From NCBI RefSeq assembly GCF_016741775.1, contig NZ_JAERRK010000016.1, positions 1 through 64,000 of the forward strand: 64,000 bases of DNA, written 5' to 3'. Numbering within the stretch: position 1 is the stretch's first letter; each line of letters begins with the position of its first letter. Origin of the DNA: Streptomyces actinomycinicus (lineage in GTDB: Bacteria; Actinomycetota; Actinomycetes; Streptomycetales; Streptomycetaceae). The position numbers and the translations under genes are program-made. The notes beneath the pieces were generated by a model. The model was given only the letters and a program-made list of their open reading frames with translations, searched no databases and was not told the DNA's origin. This document shows, in pieces, positions 25,658 to 34,723 of the stretch.

Positions 25658-26812
25658 ATGCCCGAGTGGTCCGTCACCGAGGCTCAGAAGCTGACCTTCG
25701 ACACGCCCCTGCGCGACCTCCGGGTCCGCATCGTCAACGGCACCGTGAACGTCGTGGGCACGGACGACCGTTCCGCCCGACTGGAAGTCTCGGAGATCGA
25801 AGGGGCGCCCCTGGTGGTCACCCAGAAGGGCGACACCCTGACCGTTGCGTACGAGGACCTGCCTTGGAAGGGCTTCCTCAAGCGGCTCGACCAGAAGGGC
25901 TGGCGCCGCACCGCCGTCGTCTCCCTCGCGGTCCCCGCCGACACCCGCGTGGAGGTGGGCGTGGTCGGCGCCGCCGCCGTCGTCTCCGGCATCCGGGGTC
26001 CCGCGGTGATCAAGGGCGTGAGCGGCGACACCACCCTGGTCGGCATCTCGGGCCCGGTCCGCGCCGACACCGTGTCGGGCAACCTGGAGGCCCAGGCGGT
26101 CACCGGTGATCTCCGCTTCCGCTCGGTCTCGGGAGACCTGACGGTGGTCGAGGGCTCCGGCCCTTCCGTCCGGGCGGACTCGGTCAGCGGTTCCATGATC
26201 GTCGATCTGGACCCGGGCGGCCCCACGCAGGTGGGCCTCTCCAGCGTCTCCGGCGAGATCGCCGTCCGCCTGCCGCATCCGGCCGACGCCGAGGTGGAGG
26301 CGAACACGGCGAGCGGCACGATCTCCAACGCCTTCGAGGGGCTGCGGGTGCACGGCCAGTGGGGAGCCCACAAGATCACCGGCCGGCTCGGCGCGGGCAC
26401 CGGCCGGCTCCGCGCCACCACGGTCTCCGGCTCCATCGCCCTCCTGCGCCGCCCGCCCCGGGCCGAAGCGGAGGGCACTGCGTGGGAGACGGAACCCCCA
26501 CAGACCCCGGACCCCGGCACCGACACCGGCACCGGCACCGGCACCGCCACCAGCTGCGGCACCGACTCCGGCACCCGCTCCGGCTCCGGCTCTGGCTCCG
26601 ATACCCGCTCCGGCTCCGGCTCCGACATGGAGGCCGGCACAGGCGCTGGCACCGACTCCGGCACCCGCTCCGACTCCGGCCCGCACACCGGTCCCGCACC
26701 TCACCCGGTCACCGGTGCCCCGGCCGCTTCGGGGGACAATTCCGTCTCCGGCCAGGACGCCGGCGCCAGCGGCGCCCCGGCCGACGGCACGACCGACAAG
26801 AAGGTGCTCTGA
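25658..26812 (+). CDS. DUF4097 beta-repeat protein
   Basis: A 384-residue protein of the DUF4097 adhesin-like family. Residues 1 to about 270 consist of recurring short beta strands with the pattern VSG.[IL]....G, for example VSGDTTLVGISGPV and VSGEIAVRLP, predicted to form a right-handed beta structure. No signal peptide or membrane helix is visible, so it is probably cytoplasmic. The C-terminal 110 residues are a low-complexity Thr/Ser/Gly/Asp tail. ATG at 25658 has a perfect AGGAGG site. The next gene starts one base after its stop and encodes a PadR regulator, a common pairing. Confidence 0.85.
   Translation: MPEWSVTEAQKLTFDTPLRDLRVRIVNGTVNVVGTDDRSARLEVSEIEGAPLVVTQKGDTLTVAYEDLPWKGFLKRLDQKGWRRTAVVSLAVPADTRVEVGVVGAAAVVSGIRGPAVIKGVSGDTTLVGISGPVRADTVSGNLEAQAVTGDLRFRSVSGDLTVVEGSGPSVRADSVSGSMIVDLDPGGPTQVGLSSVSGEIAVRLPHPADAEVEANTASGTISNAFEGLRVHGQWGAHKITGRLGAGTGRLRATTVSGSIALLRRPPRAEAEGTAWETEPPQTPDPGTDTGTGTGTATSCGTDSGTRSGSGSGSDTRSGSGSDMEAGTGAGTDSGTRSDSGPHTGPAPHPVTGAPAASGDNSVSGQDAGASGAPADGTTDKKVL
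26518..26690 (+). repeat. Low-complexity Ser/Thr/Gly/Asp tail of DUF4097 protein
   Basis: Simple repeats of ggcaccgacaccggcaccgg-like and tccggctc units encode alternating Gly-Thr/Gly-Ser with Asp. The units are imperfect and likely to vary in length. They form the disordered tail of the upstream beta-repeat protein. Confidence 0.75.
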
Positions 26813-26813
26813 C

Positions 26814-27878
26814 ATGCCTCCCGTCTTCGCCCACGGACGCCTCCGCCTGTACCTGCTCAAGCTGCTCGACGAGGCCCCGCGCCACGGCTACGAGGTGATC
26901 AGGCTCCTGGAGGAACGCTTCCAGGGGCTGTACGCCCCGTCGGCGGGCACGGTCTATCCCCGCCTGGCGAAGCTGGAGGCGGAGGGCCTGGTCCGGCACA
27001 CCAGCGAGGGCGGCCGCAAGGTGTACGCCATCACGGACGCCGGCCGCGCCGAACTGACCGAGCGCAGCGGCGAGCTGGCGGACCTGGAGCTGGAGATCCG
27101 GGAGTCGGTCGCGGAGCTGGCCGCCGAGATAAGGGCCGATGTGCGGGGCGCGGCGGGTGACCTGCGCCGCGAGATGCGGGCGGCGGCCTCCGAGGCCCGC
27201 CGGGGCACCGACGCAGCCGGCACCGGCCCCTTCGGGGAGCACACCGAGCCGGGTGACAAGGAGGCCTGGAAGGCCGCCAAGGAGGAGATGCGCCGGGCCA
27301 GGCAGGAGTGGAAGGAGCAGGCCCGCCGCGCCAAGGACGAGAGCCGCCGGGCCCGCGACGAGGCCCAGCGGGCTCGCCGCCAGGCCCAGGAGGCACAGGC
27401 CCGGGCGCAGGCCCAGGCCCAGGAGGAGGTCCAGCGCATCGCCCGCCGGGTCCAGGACCGGGTACAGGACCACTTCACGCGCGGCGACTGGCCGACCGGC
27501 GTCCGCGAGGGCCTGACGGAACTGGCCAAGGAGTTCGGCGAGTTCGGGAAGGACTTCGGCAGGGGGTTCGGCAAGGACCGGGGCTTCGGCCGCCCGGCAG
27601 GGGACCCCGGCACGGGCAGGCCGGCTGCCGCCGCGGGACCGGAGTACTCCACGACGCCGGACGACTTCCCCGCCGGGTACGAACCGTCGTGGGCCCATGA
27701 GCCCCCCACCGGTGACCCGGCCCGCGATCTGGACCGCCTCCTCGACCGCTTCCGCGACGACATCCGTGACGCCGCCCGCGACCACGGCGTCACGGAGGAC
27801 CAGTTGCGCGACGCCCGCGGCCATCTGTCGGCGGCGGCGACCCGCATCGGGGCGATACTGCGCGGCCCGAAGACCTGA
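26814..27878 (+). CDS. PadR-family transcriptional regulator with long coiled coil
   Basis: A 354-residue regulator. The N-terminal 90 residues form a PadR winged helix (LYLLKLLDEAPRHGYEVIRLLEE; then GTVYPRLAKLEAEGLV). A long Glu/Arg/Ala-rich helix (about 100-240) is probably coiled coil and is much longer than in typical 110-180-residue PadR proteins. A C-terminal helical region ends GPKT. The ATG follows the DUF4097 stop directly, so the two are co-translated. It probably represses this operon through the AT-rich palindrome at 25588. Confidence 0.87.
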   Translation: MPPVFAHGRLRLYLLKLLDEAPRHGYEVIRLLEERFQGLYAPSAGTVYPRLAKLEAEGLVRHTSEGGRKVYAITDAGRAELTERSGELADLELEIRESVAELAAEIRADVRGAAGDLRREMRAAASEARRGTDAAGTGPFGEHTEPGDKEAWKAAKEEMRRARQEWKEQARRAKDESRRARDEAQRARRQAQEAQARAQAQAQEEVQRIARRVQDRVQDHFTRGDWPTGVREGLTELAKEFGEFGKDFGRGFGKDRGFGRPAGDPGTGRPAAAAGPEYSTTPDDFPAGYEPSWAHEPPTGDPARDLDRLLDRFRDDIRDAARDHGVTEDQLRDARGHLSAAATRIGAILRGPKT

Positions 27879-27975
27879 ACCGTCCGGTCCGAAGGCCTGA
27901 ACCGTGCGCGGCCCGACGGCCTGAACCGTGCAGCCCGAAGACCTGAACCGTGCACGCCCCGAAGACCTGCACCGT
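27867..27975 (+). repeat. Five tandem copies of the PadR gene 3' end
   Basis: The 17-mer CCGAAGACCTGAACCGT and close variants begin at 27867, 27889, 27913, 27935 and 27959. The first copy contains the last codons and TGA stop of the PadR gene; the others are non-coding echoes with a 22-24 bp period. Confidence 0.85.
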
Positions 27976-28030
27976 CCGGCCCGGAGCGGCACACCCCGCC
28001 GAGCCGGCACCGCCCGTCCCGCGCGTATGC

Positions 28031-28102
28031 CGTCGTCCGGTCGCACGGCCGGATCGTCGGCCGGTCGTACGGCCGGGTCGTCGGCCGGTCGTACGGCCGG
28101 GT
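28031..28102. repeat. 24-bp tandem repeat, three copies
   Basis: Three head-to-tail 24-bp units begin at 28031, 28055 and 28079; the last two are identical and the first has three differences. They lie between two convergent genes. Each unit contains inverted GGCCGG/CCGGCC arms that could form small hairpins. Confidence 0.85.
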
Positions 28103-28129
28103 CCGCTCCGGCCGTCCGCGCGGGTGCCG

Positions 28130-28693
28130 TCAGCCCGCCTGTGCTGTTCCCCGGCCGTACAGCACCCGCCGCACCGACTCGTAGGTCACCCCGTGGTCGG
28201 CGAGCACCTCGGCGGGCACGCCGGCGCGGACGGTCAGGGCCAGGAGGATGTGTTCGTCGCCGATGTGCCGGTCACGGCGGTCGAGGGCGGCGCGCAACGC
28301 GCCCTCCAGGACACCCTTCGCGTCGCGGCCGAAGGAGCGGCGCCCCGACCACCAGCCCCGCTCCCGGTGGTCGCCGGACATCGCTCCGGCACCGTGCACC
28401 TCCTCGACCCGGGCGACGACCTCCGTGACGTCGATCCCGAGCCCGGCCAGGGCGTCCGCCTCGGCCCGGGACAGTCCGGCCCGTCGCCGCGCCCCCTCCA
28501 GCGCTTCCCGCACGGACTCCTTGCGGTCCGCGAGCCCCAGCGCGGCCAGGGCAAAGGAGGCACGGCTCGCCTCGCGGTCGAGGAGGGCGAGCAGCAGGTG
28601 CTCGGCGCCGACGGACCGCAGCCCCTCGCGCCGTCCGTGCTCGACCGCGCCCTGTACGACCTCGCGGGCGTCCCTGGTGAAGCGTTCGAACAT
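28130..28693 (-). CDS. Clp N-terminal domain protein
   Basis: A 187-residue protein made of two Clp-N repeats (MFERFTRDAREVVQGAVEHG...HLLLALLD and DAKGVLEGALRAALDRRD...HILLAL) with no AAA module. Such stand-alone Clp-N proteins resemble the ClpC N-domain, which binds adaptors and substrates; a role in modulating Clp proteolysis is inference. ATG at 28693 overlaps the stop of the HTH gene (TGATG) and has a GGGAGG site, so the two are co-expressed. Confidence 0.85.
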   Translation of the reverse strand: MFERFTRDAREVVQGAVEHGRREGLRSVGAEHLLLALLDREASRASFALAALGLADRKESVREALEGARRRAGLSRAEADALAGLGIDVTEVVARVEEVHGAGAMSGDHRERGWWSGRRSFGRDAKGVLEGALRAALDRRDRHIGDEHILLALTVRAGVPAEVLADHGVTYESVRRVLYGRGTAQAG

Positions 28694-28902
28694 CACTGCC
28701 TCCCGTACTTCTTGTGCACGGCCTGCCTGCTGACACCCAGCTCCGCGGCGATCTCCTGCCACGACCAGCCTTGATTGCGCGCGCTGCGCACCTGTACCGC
28801 CTCCAGCTGCTCCAGCACCCTGCGGAGCGCGGCCACGGCACGCAGCCCCACCCGCGGATCGCGGTCACCGGCACGCTGGGCGAGATCCGTCGCCTCGGTC
28901 AT
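28691..28902 (-). CDS. Small HTH regulator of the Clp-N operon
   Basis: A 69-residue protein whose C-terminal third is a helix-turn-helix (WSWQEIAAELGVSRQAVHKKYG); the N-terminal part is a helical, probably dimerising segment. Its stop codon occupies 28693-28695 and overlaps the next start. Two perfect inverted repeats lie immediately upstream of its start at 28902, which suggests that it binds there and regulates its own two-gene operon. The ligand or signal is unknown. Confidence 0.83.
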
Positions 28903-28904
28903 GA

Positions 28905-28949
28905 TGTCAACTTACGTTGACACTCACGGTTACGTCAACCAAAGTTGAC
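28905..28949 (-). promoter_or_regulatory. Twin palindromic operators of the HTH/Clp-N operon
   Basis: TGTCAAC-TTAC-GTTGACA (28905-28922) and GTCAAC-CAAA-GTTGAC (28934-28949) are perfect palindromes with the same arms and 4-bp spacer. Their centres are 28 bp apart, 3-47 bp upstream of the HTH start codon. The GTTGAC arms could also supply -35 elements. Confidence 0.75.
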
Positions 28950-28966
28950 AGCGGGGGTGAGAGAAA

Positions 28967-28992
28967 GGCGGGCCCGGCACTGCGGACCCGCC
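28967..28992 (-). terminator. Terminator of oxidoreductase gene
   Basis: A 10-bp GC stem with one mismatch and a 6-nt loop lies 23 bp past the stop of the minus-strand oxidoreductase gene. On that strand it is followed by TTTCTC. Confidence 0.65.
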
Positions 28993-29014
28993 CGGCCGTC
29001 CCTCCGGAGGGAGT

Positions 29015-29980
29015 TCAGGAGTTGGTGAGCACGATCTTCCCGAACTGCTCCCCCGAGGCGAGCCGCTCGAAGCCCTCGCGGGCCCGGTCCAGCGGCAGCT
29101 CCTCGTCGATGACGGGCCGTACACCGGTCGCGGCACAGAAGGAGAGCAGGTCCTCCAGTTCGTCCTTGGTGCCCATGGTCGAGCCGACGACCTTCAGCTC
29201 CAGGAAGAAGATCCGGGTCAGCTCGGCGTGCGAGGGCCGGTCCCCGCTGGTCGCACCGGAGATGACGAGGGTGCCCCCGGGCCGCAGGGACTTCACCGAG
29301 TGGGACCAGGTGGCGGCGCCCACGGTCTCGATGACGGCGTCCACCCGCTGCGGCAGCCGCGCGCCGGGCTCCACGGCCTCCACGGCCCCGAGTTCGACGG
29401 CTCGCTTCCGCTTCGCCTCGTCCCGGCTGGTGGCGAAGACCCGGAGCCCGGCCGCCTTGCCGAGGATGATCGCGGCCGTGGCCACGCCGCCGCCCGCGCC
29501 CTGGACGAGGACCGAGTCACCGGGCCGCACGCCGGCGTTGGTGAACAGCATCCGGTACGCCGTCAGCCAGGCGGTCGGCAGACAGGCGGCCTCCGCGAAG
29601 GACAGCTCCTTCGGCTTGGGCAGGACGTTCCAGGTCGGCACGGCGACCTGTTCGGCGAAGGTGCCCTGATAGCGCTCGGTGAGGATGGAGCGCGGCTCGT
29701 CGGGGCCGACGCCGTGGCCGCTCTGGCCGATGACGGAGTGCAGGACGACCTCGTTGCCGTCCGCGTCGACGCCGGCCGCGTCGCAGCCGAGGATCATCGG
29801 CAGCCGGCCCTCCGGGAGGCCGACGCCCCGCAGGGACCAGAGGTCGTGGTGGTTGAGGGAAGCGGCCCGCACATTGATGGTGCTCCAGCCGGGCCGGGCC
29901 TCGGGAGCCGGACGCTCCCCCAACTCGAGGCCGGTGAGCGGCTGGTCGCGGTCGATTCGGGCGGCGTAGACAGCGAACAT
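29015..29980 (-). CDS. Zinc-type/quinone oxidoreductase-like MDR dehydrogenase
   Basis: A 321-residue medium-chain dehydrogenase/reductase. The N-terminal GroES-like domain has NHHDLWSLRG and LGCDAAG, and the nucleotide-binding domain has VLVQGAGGGVATAAI with the NADPH-type ATSRDEAKRKRA continuation. The structural-zinc cysteines are absent, which fits the quinone oxidoreductase/zeta-crystallin group with NADPH as the likely cofactor. ATG at 29980 gives the usual family start, although the ribosome site is weak. The substrate is unknown. Confidence 0.85.
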   Translation of the reverse strand: MFAVYAARIDRDQPLTGLELGERPAPEARPGWSTINVRAASLNHHDLWSLRGVGLPEGRLPMILGCDAAGVDADGNEVVLHSVIGQSGHGVGPDEPRSILTERYQGTFAEQVAVPTWNVLPKPKELSFAEAACLPTAWLTAYRMLFTNAGVRPGDSVLVQGAGGGVATAAIILGKAAGLRVFATSRDEAKRKRAVELGAVEAVEPGARLPQRVDAVIETVGAATWSHSVKSLRPGGTLVISGATSGDRPSHAELTRIFFLELKVVGSTMGTKDELEDLLSFCAATGVRPVIDEELPLDRAREGFERLASGEQFGKIVLTNS

Positions 29981-30150
29981 GCAGCCGACGATAGGGGCAC
30001 TGATCAGCGGGCGGAACGGCGATGGCCTGTGACACATGCCCTCTTGCGCAGCGGCACCCGTCCAGCGCAGCCCCATACCGAGGCCCACCGCGGCCCCCGA
30101 CCGCGGGGTGCCTCGTCGACGCGCGAGACGGGTGCGCGGGGGGAAAGGAA

Positions 30151-30178
30151 ATGGCCCCGCCCAGACGGACGGGGCCAT
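30151..30178 (-). terminator. Terminator of malic enzyme gene
   Basis: A perfect 9-bp stem (ATGGCCCCG/CGGGGCCAT) with a 10-nt loop begins 13 bp beyond the stop codon. On the minus strand it is followed by a TTCCTTTCCCCCC tract. Confidence 0.75.
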
Positions 30179-30190
30179 GCGAGCGCGACG

Positions 30191-31414
30191 TCAGCGACGA
30201 GCGACGCCCTCGGCACGAGCAGCCGCAGCCACCGCCGCGGTAACCGCCGGAGCGACCCGCTCGTCGAACGGCGAGGGAATGACGTAGTCGGCGGCGAGGT
30301 CGTCACCGACCACCGCGGCCAGCGCCTCCGCCGCCGCGATCTTCATCCCCTCCGTGATCCGCGTGGCCCGCACCTGCAGCGCGCCCGCGAAGATCCCGGG
30401 GAAGGCCAGCACGTTGTTGATCTGGTTCGGGAAGTCCGAACGCCCGGTGGCGACGACCGCCGCGTACTTGTGCGCGACGTCCGGGTGCACCTCGGGGTTC
30501 GGGTTGGCCATCGCGAACACGAAGGCACCCTCGGCCATGGAGGCGACGGCCTCCTCGGGGACCGTGCCGCCGGAGACACCGATGAAGACGTCGGCGCCCG
30601 CGAGGGCGTCCTCCAGCGAGCCGGTGATGCCGGCCTTGTTCGTGAACCCGGACAGCTCGCGCTTGACCGGGGTCAGGTCCTCCCGGTCCGCCGAGACGAC
30701 GCCCTTGCGGTCCGCCACGGCCACGTCCCCGATGCCGGCCTCGACCAGCATCTTGGCGATGGCGACACCGGCCGCACCGGCACCCGAGATGACGGCGCGC
30801 AGCTGCCCGATCTCACGCCCGCTGAGCCGCGCCGCGTTCCGCAGCGCCGCGAGCGTCACGACGGCCGTACCGTGCTGGTCGTCGTGGAAGACCGGAATGT
30901 CCAGACGCTCCTGCAGCCGGCGCTCGATCTCGAAGCACCGGGGCGCCGAAATGTCCTCGAGGTTCACTCCGCCGAACGAGGGAGCGAGCCGGACGACGGT
31001 CTCGACGATGTCGTCCACGTCGGTGCAGTCGAGCGCGATCGGCACCGCGTCGACACCGCCGAACTGCTTGAAGAGGATGGCCTTGCCCTCCATCACGGGG
31101 AGGGAGGCCTGCGGACCGATGTCTCCGAGTCCGAGCACGGCCGTACCGTCGGTCACGACGGCGACCACCGACGACTTCCACGTGTAGTCGTTGACCAGCT
31201 CCGGCTGTTCCGCGATCGCGGTGCACACGCGCGCGACGCCGGGCGTGTACGCGAGGGAAAGGTCGTCCTTGTCGCGGACCGGCACGGTGGCCTGCACGGC
31301 CATCTTGCCGCCGCGGTGAAGCGCGAACGCCGGATCGAAGGAATCGAGGGGCTCCGCCCCGCCGTCCTGGTCCGTTTTGCCGTCGCTGCGAGGATTGACG
31401 ATCTCCGCTGCCAC
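30191..31414 (-). CDS. Malic enzyme (malate dehydrogenase, decarboxylating)
   Basis: A 407-residue short-form bacterial malic enzyme that oxidatively decarboxylates malate to pyruvate. The malic N-domain has SLAYTPGVARVC and VTDGTAVLGLGDIG, the metal/substrate site has FHDDQHGTAVV, and the Rossmann domain has VISGAGAAGVAIAK. I recall the S. coelicolor orthologue as NADP-dependent and linked to NADPH for lipid and antibiotic synthesis, but cofactor choice cannot be read here with certainty. GTG at 31414 has AAGGGG upstream. It diverges from the ABC importer operon. Confidence 0.93.
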   Translation of the reverse strand: MAAEIVNPRSDGKTDQDGGAEPLDSFDPAFALHRGGKMAVQATVPVRDKDDLSLAYTPGVARVCTAIAEQPELVNDYTWKSSVVAVVTDGTAVLGLGDIGPQASLPVMEGKAILFKQFGGVDAVPIALDCTDVDDIVETVVRLAPSFGGVNLEDISAPRCFEIERRLQERLDIPVFHDDQHGTAVVTLAALRNAARLSGREIGQLRAVISGAGAAGVAIAKMLVEAGIGDVAVADRKGVVSADREDLTPVKRELSGFTNKAGITGSLEDALAGADVFIGVSGGTVPEEAVASMAEGAFVFAMANPNPEVHPDVAHKYAAVVATGRSDFPNQINNVLAFPGIFAGALQVRATRITEGMKIAAAEALAAVVGDDLAADYVIPSPFDERVAPAVTAAVAAAARAEGVARR

Positions 31415-31960
31415 TTTGTCTTACCCCTTAGGTATGCATGGTTTGAGGGTCGACCACTCCTGGTGAGGGGTGGGCGGGCACCACGTACGGCTCGATTGCG
31501 GATACGTACGAGCTGTACGCGACGGGCGCGCCGCACACGCGCCCTGAGCCCCGGATGAGGGGTGTAAAGAACCTTCTTACCGGACGGACGGTGCCCGCGA
31601 CGAGTCCATTAGGTGCAAGGTCACATCTCGGAACCGGAAAGCGACGGCAAGGTGACGCCCGGCCGACGGGCCGGATCGGCGCGAAAACACCCAGGCCCGG
31701 ACTGCCCGCATCGTGAGACACGCTGAAGATTTTCCGGCTGGAACGCTGGATTCCCGTAGATGGTTCGGTGGCTATGGACCGGTGTTGTACCGACCTGATG
31801 CGATTCGGGGGCCACCCGTTATCCGATTTTGACATAGCGACGACCCTGAATGGCGTAGTCCGAATGGCAAGATGCCGTAAACCCACGAGGTCGCGACACC
31901 CGAAGGTGTGTGTTTCCGTCGACCCATCGGCAACTCTTCCCATCCGCCGGAGGAACCACG
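31415..31960. other. 546-bp divergent promoter region
   Basis: This lies between malic enzyme (leftward) and the ABC substrate-binding gene (rightward). A TTGACA at 31829-31834 resembles a -35 for the rightward operon, but no TAnnnT lies at the right distance. No gene or strong repeat is seen. The length suggests long leaders or several regulators. Confidence 0.5.
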
Positions 31961-32920
31961 ATGACCGCAAGCTCCACCCGTCGTACCAGCGCCGTGCGCT
32001 CCCGTCTGGCCGCGGTCGGTGCGATCGCGGTCGCGGGCGCCCTGCTGCTCACCGGTTGCGGTGACCAGACCCAGGACAAGGACAAGGACTCCGGCAGCGC
32101 GTCCAGCAACAGCGCCCCGCTCGCCGACAAGCTCCCGCAGGACATCCGCAGCAAGGGTGTCATCCGGGTCGGATCCGACATCGCGTACGCCCCCGTGGAG
32201 TACAAGGACGACTCCGGCAAGGTCGTCGGACTGGACCCCGACCTCGCGGAGGCCCTCGGCAAGCAGCTCGGCGTGAAGTTCGACTTCCAGAACGGCACGT
32301 TCGACGCCCTGCTCACCGGTCTGCGCTCCAACCGCTACGACATCGCGATGTCGGCCATGACGGACAACAAGAACCGTCAGGAGGGCATCGACCCGGACAC
32401 CGACAAGAAGGTCGGTGAGGGCGTCGACTTCGTCGACTACCTGACCGCCGGTGTCTCGATCTACACCCGCAAGGGTGACACCAAGGGCATCACGACCTGG
32501 GACGACCTGTGCGGCAAGAAGCTCGCCGTGCAGCGCGGCACCACCTCCGAGGACCTGGCCAAGGCGCAGGCCAAGAAGTGTCCGGGCGGCAAGAAGCTCT
32601 CCATCGAGGCCTTCGACGACAACCAGCAGGCCCAGACCCGGCTGCGCTCGGGCGGCGCCGACGCCGTCTCCGCCGACTTCCCGGTGGCCGCGTACGCCGT
32701 GAAGACCTCCGGCGGCGGCAAGGACTTCGAGATCGTCGGTGACCAGGTCGAGGCGGCCCCGTACGGCATCGCCGTGGCCAAGAAGGACACCCAGCTGCGC
32801 GACGCCCTCCAGGCCGCGATGGACGCGATCATCAAGAACGGCGAGTACAAGCAGATCCTCGAGAAGTGGGGCGCCCAGGACGGCGCCGTCACCAAGTCCG
32901 TGATCAACGGCGGCAAGTGA
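31961..32920 (+). CDS. Amino-acid ABC transporter substrate-binding lipoprotein
   Basis: A 319-residue extracellular binding protein of the polar amino acid family (SBP_bac_3). The signal peptide ends in a lipobox LLTGC with lipidated Cys33, followed by a Ser/Asn/Asp-rich linker. The core shows VIRVGSDIAYAP, LDPDLAEALGKQLGV and RSNRYDIAMSAMTDN. The ligand is probably a polar or charged amino acid. ATG at 31961 has an AGGA site 6 bp upstream. First gene of a three-gene importer operon. Confidence 0.93.
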   Translation: MTASSTRRTSAVRSRLAAVGAIAVAGALLLTGCGDQTQDKDKDSGSASSNSAPLADKLPQDIRSKGVIRVGSDIAYAPVEYKDDSGKVVGLDPDLAEALGKQLGVKFDFQNGTFDALLTGLRSNRYDIAMSAMTDNKNRQEGIDPDTDKKVGEGVDFVDYLTAGVSIYTRKGDTKGITTWDDLCGKKLAVQRGTTSEDLAKAQAKKCPGGKKLSIEAFDDNQQAQTRLRSGGADAVSADFPVAAYAVKTSGGGKDFEIVGDQVEAAPYGIAVAKKDTQLRDALQAAMDAIIKNGEYKQILEKWGAQDGAVTKSVINGGK

Positions 32921-32958
32921 TCCGCGACAGCCTGAGCGGCCACTGAGAGGCAATACCC

Positions 32959-33894
32959 GTGACTGACATCGACAAGACGGCGGGGCCGACGGACACGCCC
33001 CCGGCCGGCGCGGAGGCCCTCAAGGCCATCCCGGTCCGGCACTACGGACGGTACGTCGCCGCCGTCATAGCGATCGCGATCTTCGGTGCGATCATCTACG
33101 CGTTCAGCCAGGGCCAGATCAACTGGCAGGCGGTCCCCGACTACTTCTTCGACGACCGGATCACGACCGGTGTCTACAAGACGCTGCTGCTGACGGTCCT
33201 CTCGATGCTGATCGGCATTGTCGGCGGCATCCTCCTCGCGGTGATGCGGCTGTCGAAGAACCCGGTGACCTCGTCCATCGCGTGGTTCTACATCTGGTTC
33301 TTCCGCGGCACCCCGGTCCTGGTGCAGCTGTTCCTCTGGTTCAACCTGGGCCTGGTCTTCCAGTACATCAACCTGATGCCGCTCTACAAGGACGAGTGGT
33401 CGAACTTCATGACGCCGCTGCTGACGGCGTTGCTCGGCCTGGGTCTGAACGAGGCGGCGTACATGGCCGAGATCTGCCGGGCCGGCCTGCTCGCGGTGGA
33501 CGAGGGCCAGACCGAGGCGGCCCACGCCCTCGGCATGAGCCACAGCAAGACCCTGCGCCGGATCATCATCCCGCAGGCGATGCGCGTGATCGTGCCGCCG
33601 ACGGGCAACGAAGTGATCAACATGCTGAAGACGACCTCGCTCGTGGCGGCCGTCCAGTATCCCGAGCTGTTCCGCTACGCCCAGGACATCGGCCAGAACT
33701 CCGGCGCCCCGGTGGAGATGTACTTCCTCGCCGCTGCCTGGTACCTGATCATGACCTCCGTCCTGAGCGTGGGCCAGTACTACATCGAGCGCTACTACGC
33801 CCGCGGCTCCAGCCGCCAGCTGCCGCCCACGCCGTGGCAGAAGGTGAAGACGAACATGCTCTCTCTGGGCCGTCCTAGTGGAGGCATGGGATGA
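32959..33894 (+). CDS. Amino-acid ABC transporter permease
   Basis: A 311-residue inner-membrane permease of the HisM/GltK type. It has a cytoplasmic N-terminus, several membrane helices and the EAA-loop sequence EAAHALGMSHSKTLRRIIIPQAMRVIVPP that contacts the ATPase. The end overlaps the start of the ATPase gene (ATGA at 33891-33894). It is a single permease gene, so it probably works as a homodimer. Confidence 0.94.
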   Translation: MTDIDKTAGPTDTPPAGAEALKAIPVRHYGRYVAAVIAIAIFGAIIYAFSQGQINWQAVPDYFFDDRITTGVYKTLLLTVLSMLIGIVGGILLAVMRLSKNPVTSSIAWFYIWFFRGTPVLVQLFLWFNLGLVFQYINLMPLYKDEWSNFMTPLLTALLGLGLNEAAYMAEICRAGLLAVDEGQTEAAHALGMSHSKTLRRIIIPQAMRVIVPPTGNEVINMLKTTSLVAAVQYPELFRYAQDIGQNSGAPVEMYFLAAAWYLIMTSVLSVGQYYIERYYARGSSRQLPPTPWQKVKTNMLSLGRPSGGMG

Positions 33895-34697
33895 CCGACA
33901 AGCTCAGCAAGACGCAGGACACCCCGCCGAAGGGCACCGTCCCGATGGTCAAGGCGGAGGGCGTCCACAAGTCCTTCGGCCATGTCGAGGTGCTCAAGGG
34001 GATCGACCTGGAGGTGAAGCCGGGCGAGGTGTTCTGCCTCATCGGCCCCTCCGGTTCCGGCAAGTCGACCTTCCTGCGGTGCATCAACCACCTGGAGAAG
34101 GTCAACGCCGGGCGGCTGTACGTCGACGGCGAGCTGGTCGGCTACCGCCAGCAGGGCGAGAAGCTGTACGAGTTGCGCGACCGCGAGGTCGCCATGAAGC
34201 GGCGCGACATCGGCATGGTCTTCCAGCGCTTCAACCTGTTCCCGCACATGACGGCTCTGGAGAACGTCATGGAGGCGCCGGTGCAGGTCAAGGGCGTGAA
34301 CCGGACCCAGGCCAAGGAACGCGCCATGCAGCTGCTGGACCGCGTGGGCCTGGCCGACCGGGCGGGGCACTACCCCTCGCAGCTCTCCGGCGGCCAGCAG
34401 CAGCGGGTGGCGATCGCCCGGGCCCTGGCGATGGACCCGAAGCTGATGCTGTTCGACGAGCCGACCTCGGCCCTGGACCCGGAGCTGGTCGGTGACGTCC
34501 TGGACGTCATGCGGGACCTCGCCGAGTCCGGCATGACCATGGTCGTCGTCACCCACGAGATGGGCTTCGCCCGCGAGGTGGGCGACAGCCTGGTGTTCAT
34601 GGACGGCGGTGTGGTGGTGGAATCCGGCCACCCTCGGGACGTCCTGACGAACCCGCAACACGAGCGGACGCAGTCGTTCCTGTCCAAGGTGCTGTGA
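33891..34697 (+). CDS. Amino-acid ABC transporter ATPase
   Basis: A 268-residue ATPase of the GlnQ/HisP family. Motifs are Walker A GPSGSGKST, Q-loop VFQRFNLFPHMT, signature LSGGQQQR, Walker B LMLFDEPTSALDPE and switch His in VVTHEMGFA. It powers import with the permease and lipoprotein encoded just upstream. The start overlaps the permease stop. Confidence 0.95.
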   Translation: MTDKLSKTQDTPPKGTVPMVKAEGVHKSFGHVEVLKGIDLEVKPGEVFCLIGPSGSGKSTFLRCINHLEKVNAGRLYVDGELVGYRQQGEKLYELRDREVAMKRRDIGMVFQRFNLFPHMTALENVMEAPVQVKGVNRTQAKERAMQLLDRVGLADRAGHYPSQLSGGQQQRVAIARALAMDPKLMLFDEPTSALDPELVGDVLDVMRDLAESGMTMVVVTHEMGFAREVGDSLVFMDGGVVVESGHPRDVLTNPQHERTQSFLSKVL

Positions 34698-34723
34698 GGC
34701 TCCGCCGGTAGCCGTCGTTTCGG

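Noticed and set aside
31829..31861. Full vegetative promoter for the amino-acid ABC operon
   Set aside because: TTGACA is perfect, but the nearest TAG-type -10 is about 21 bp away, beyond the usual 16-19 bp.
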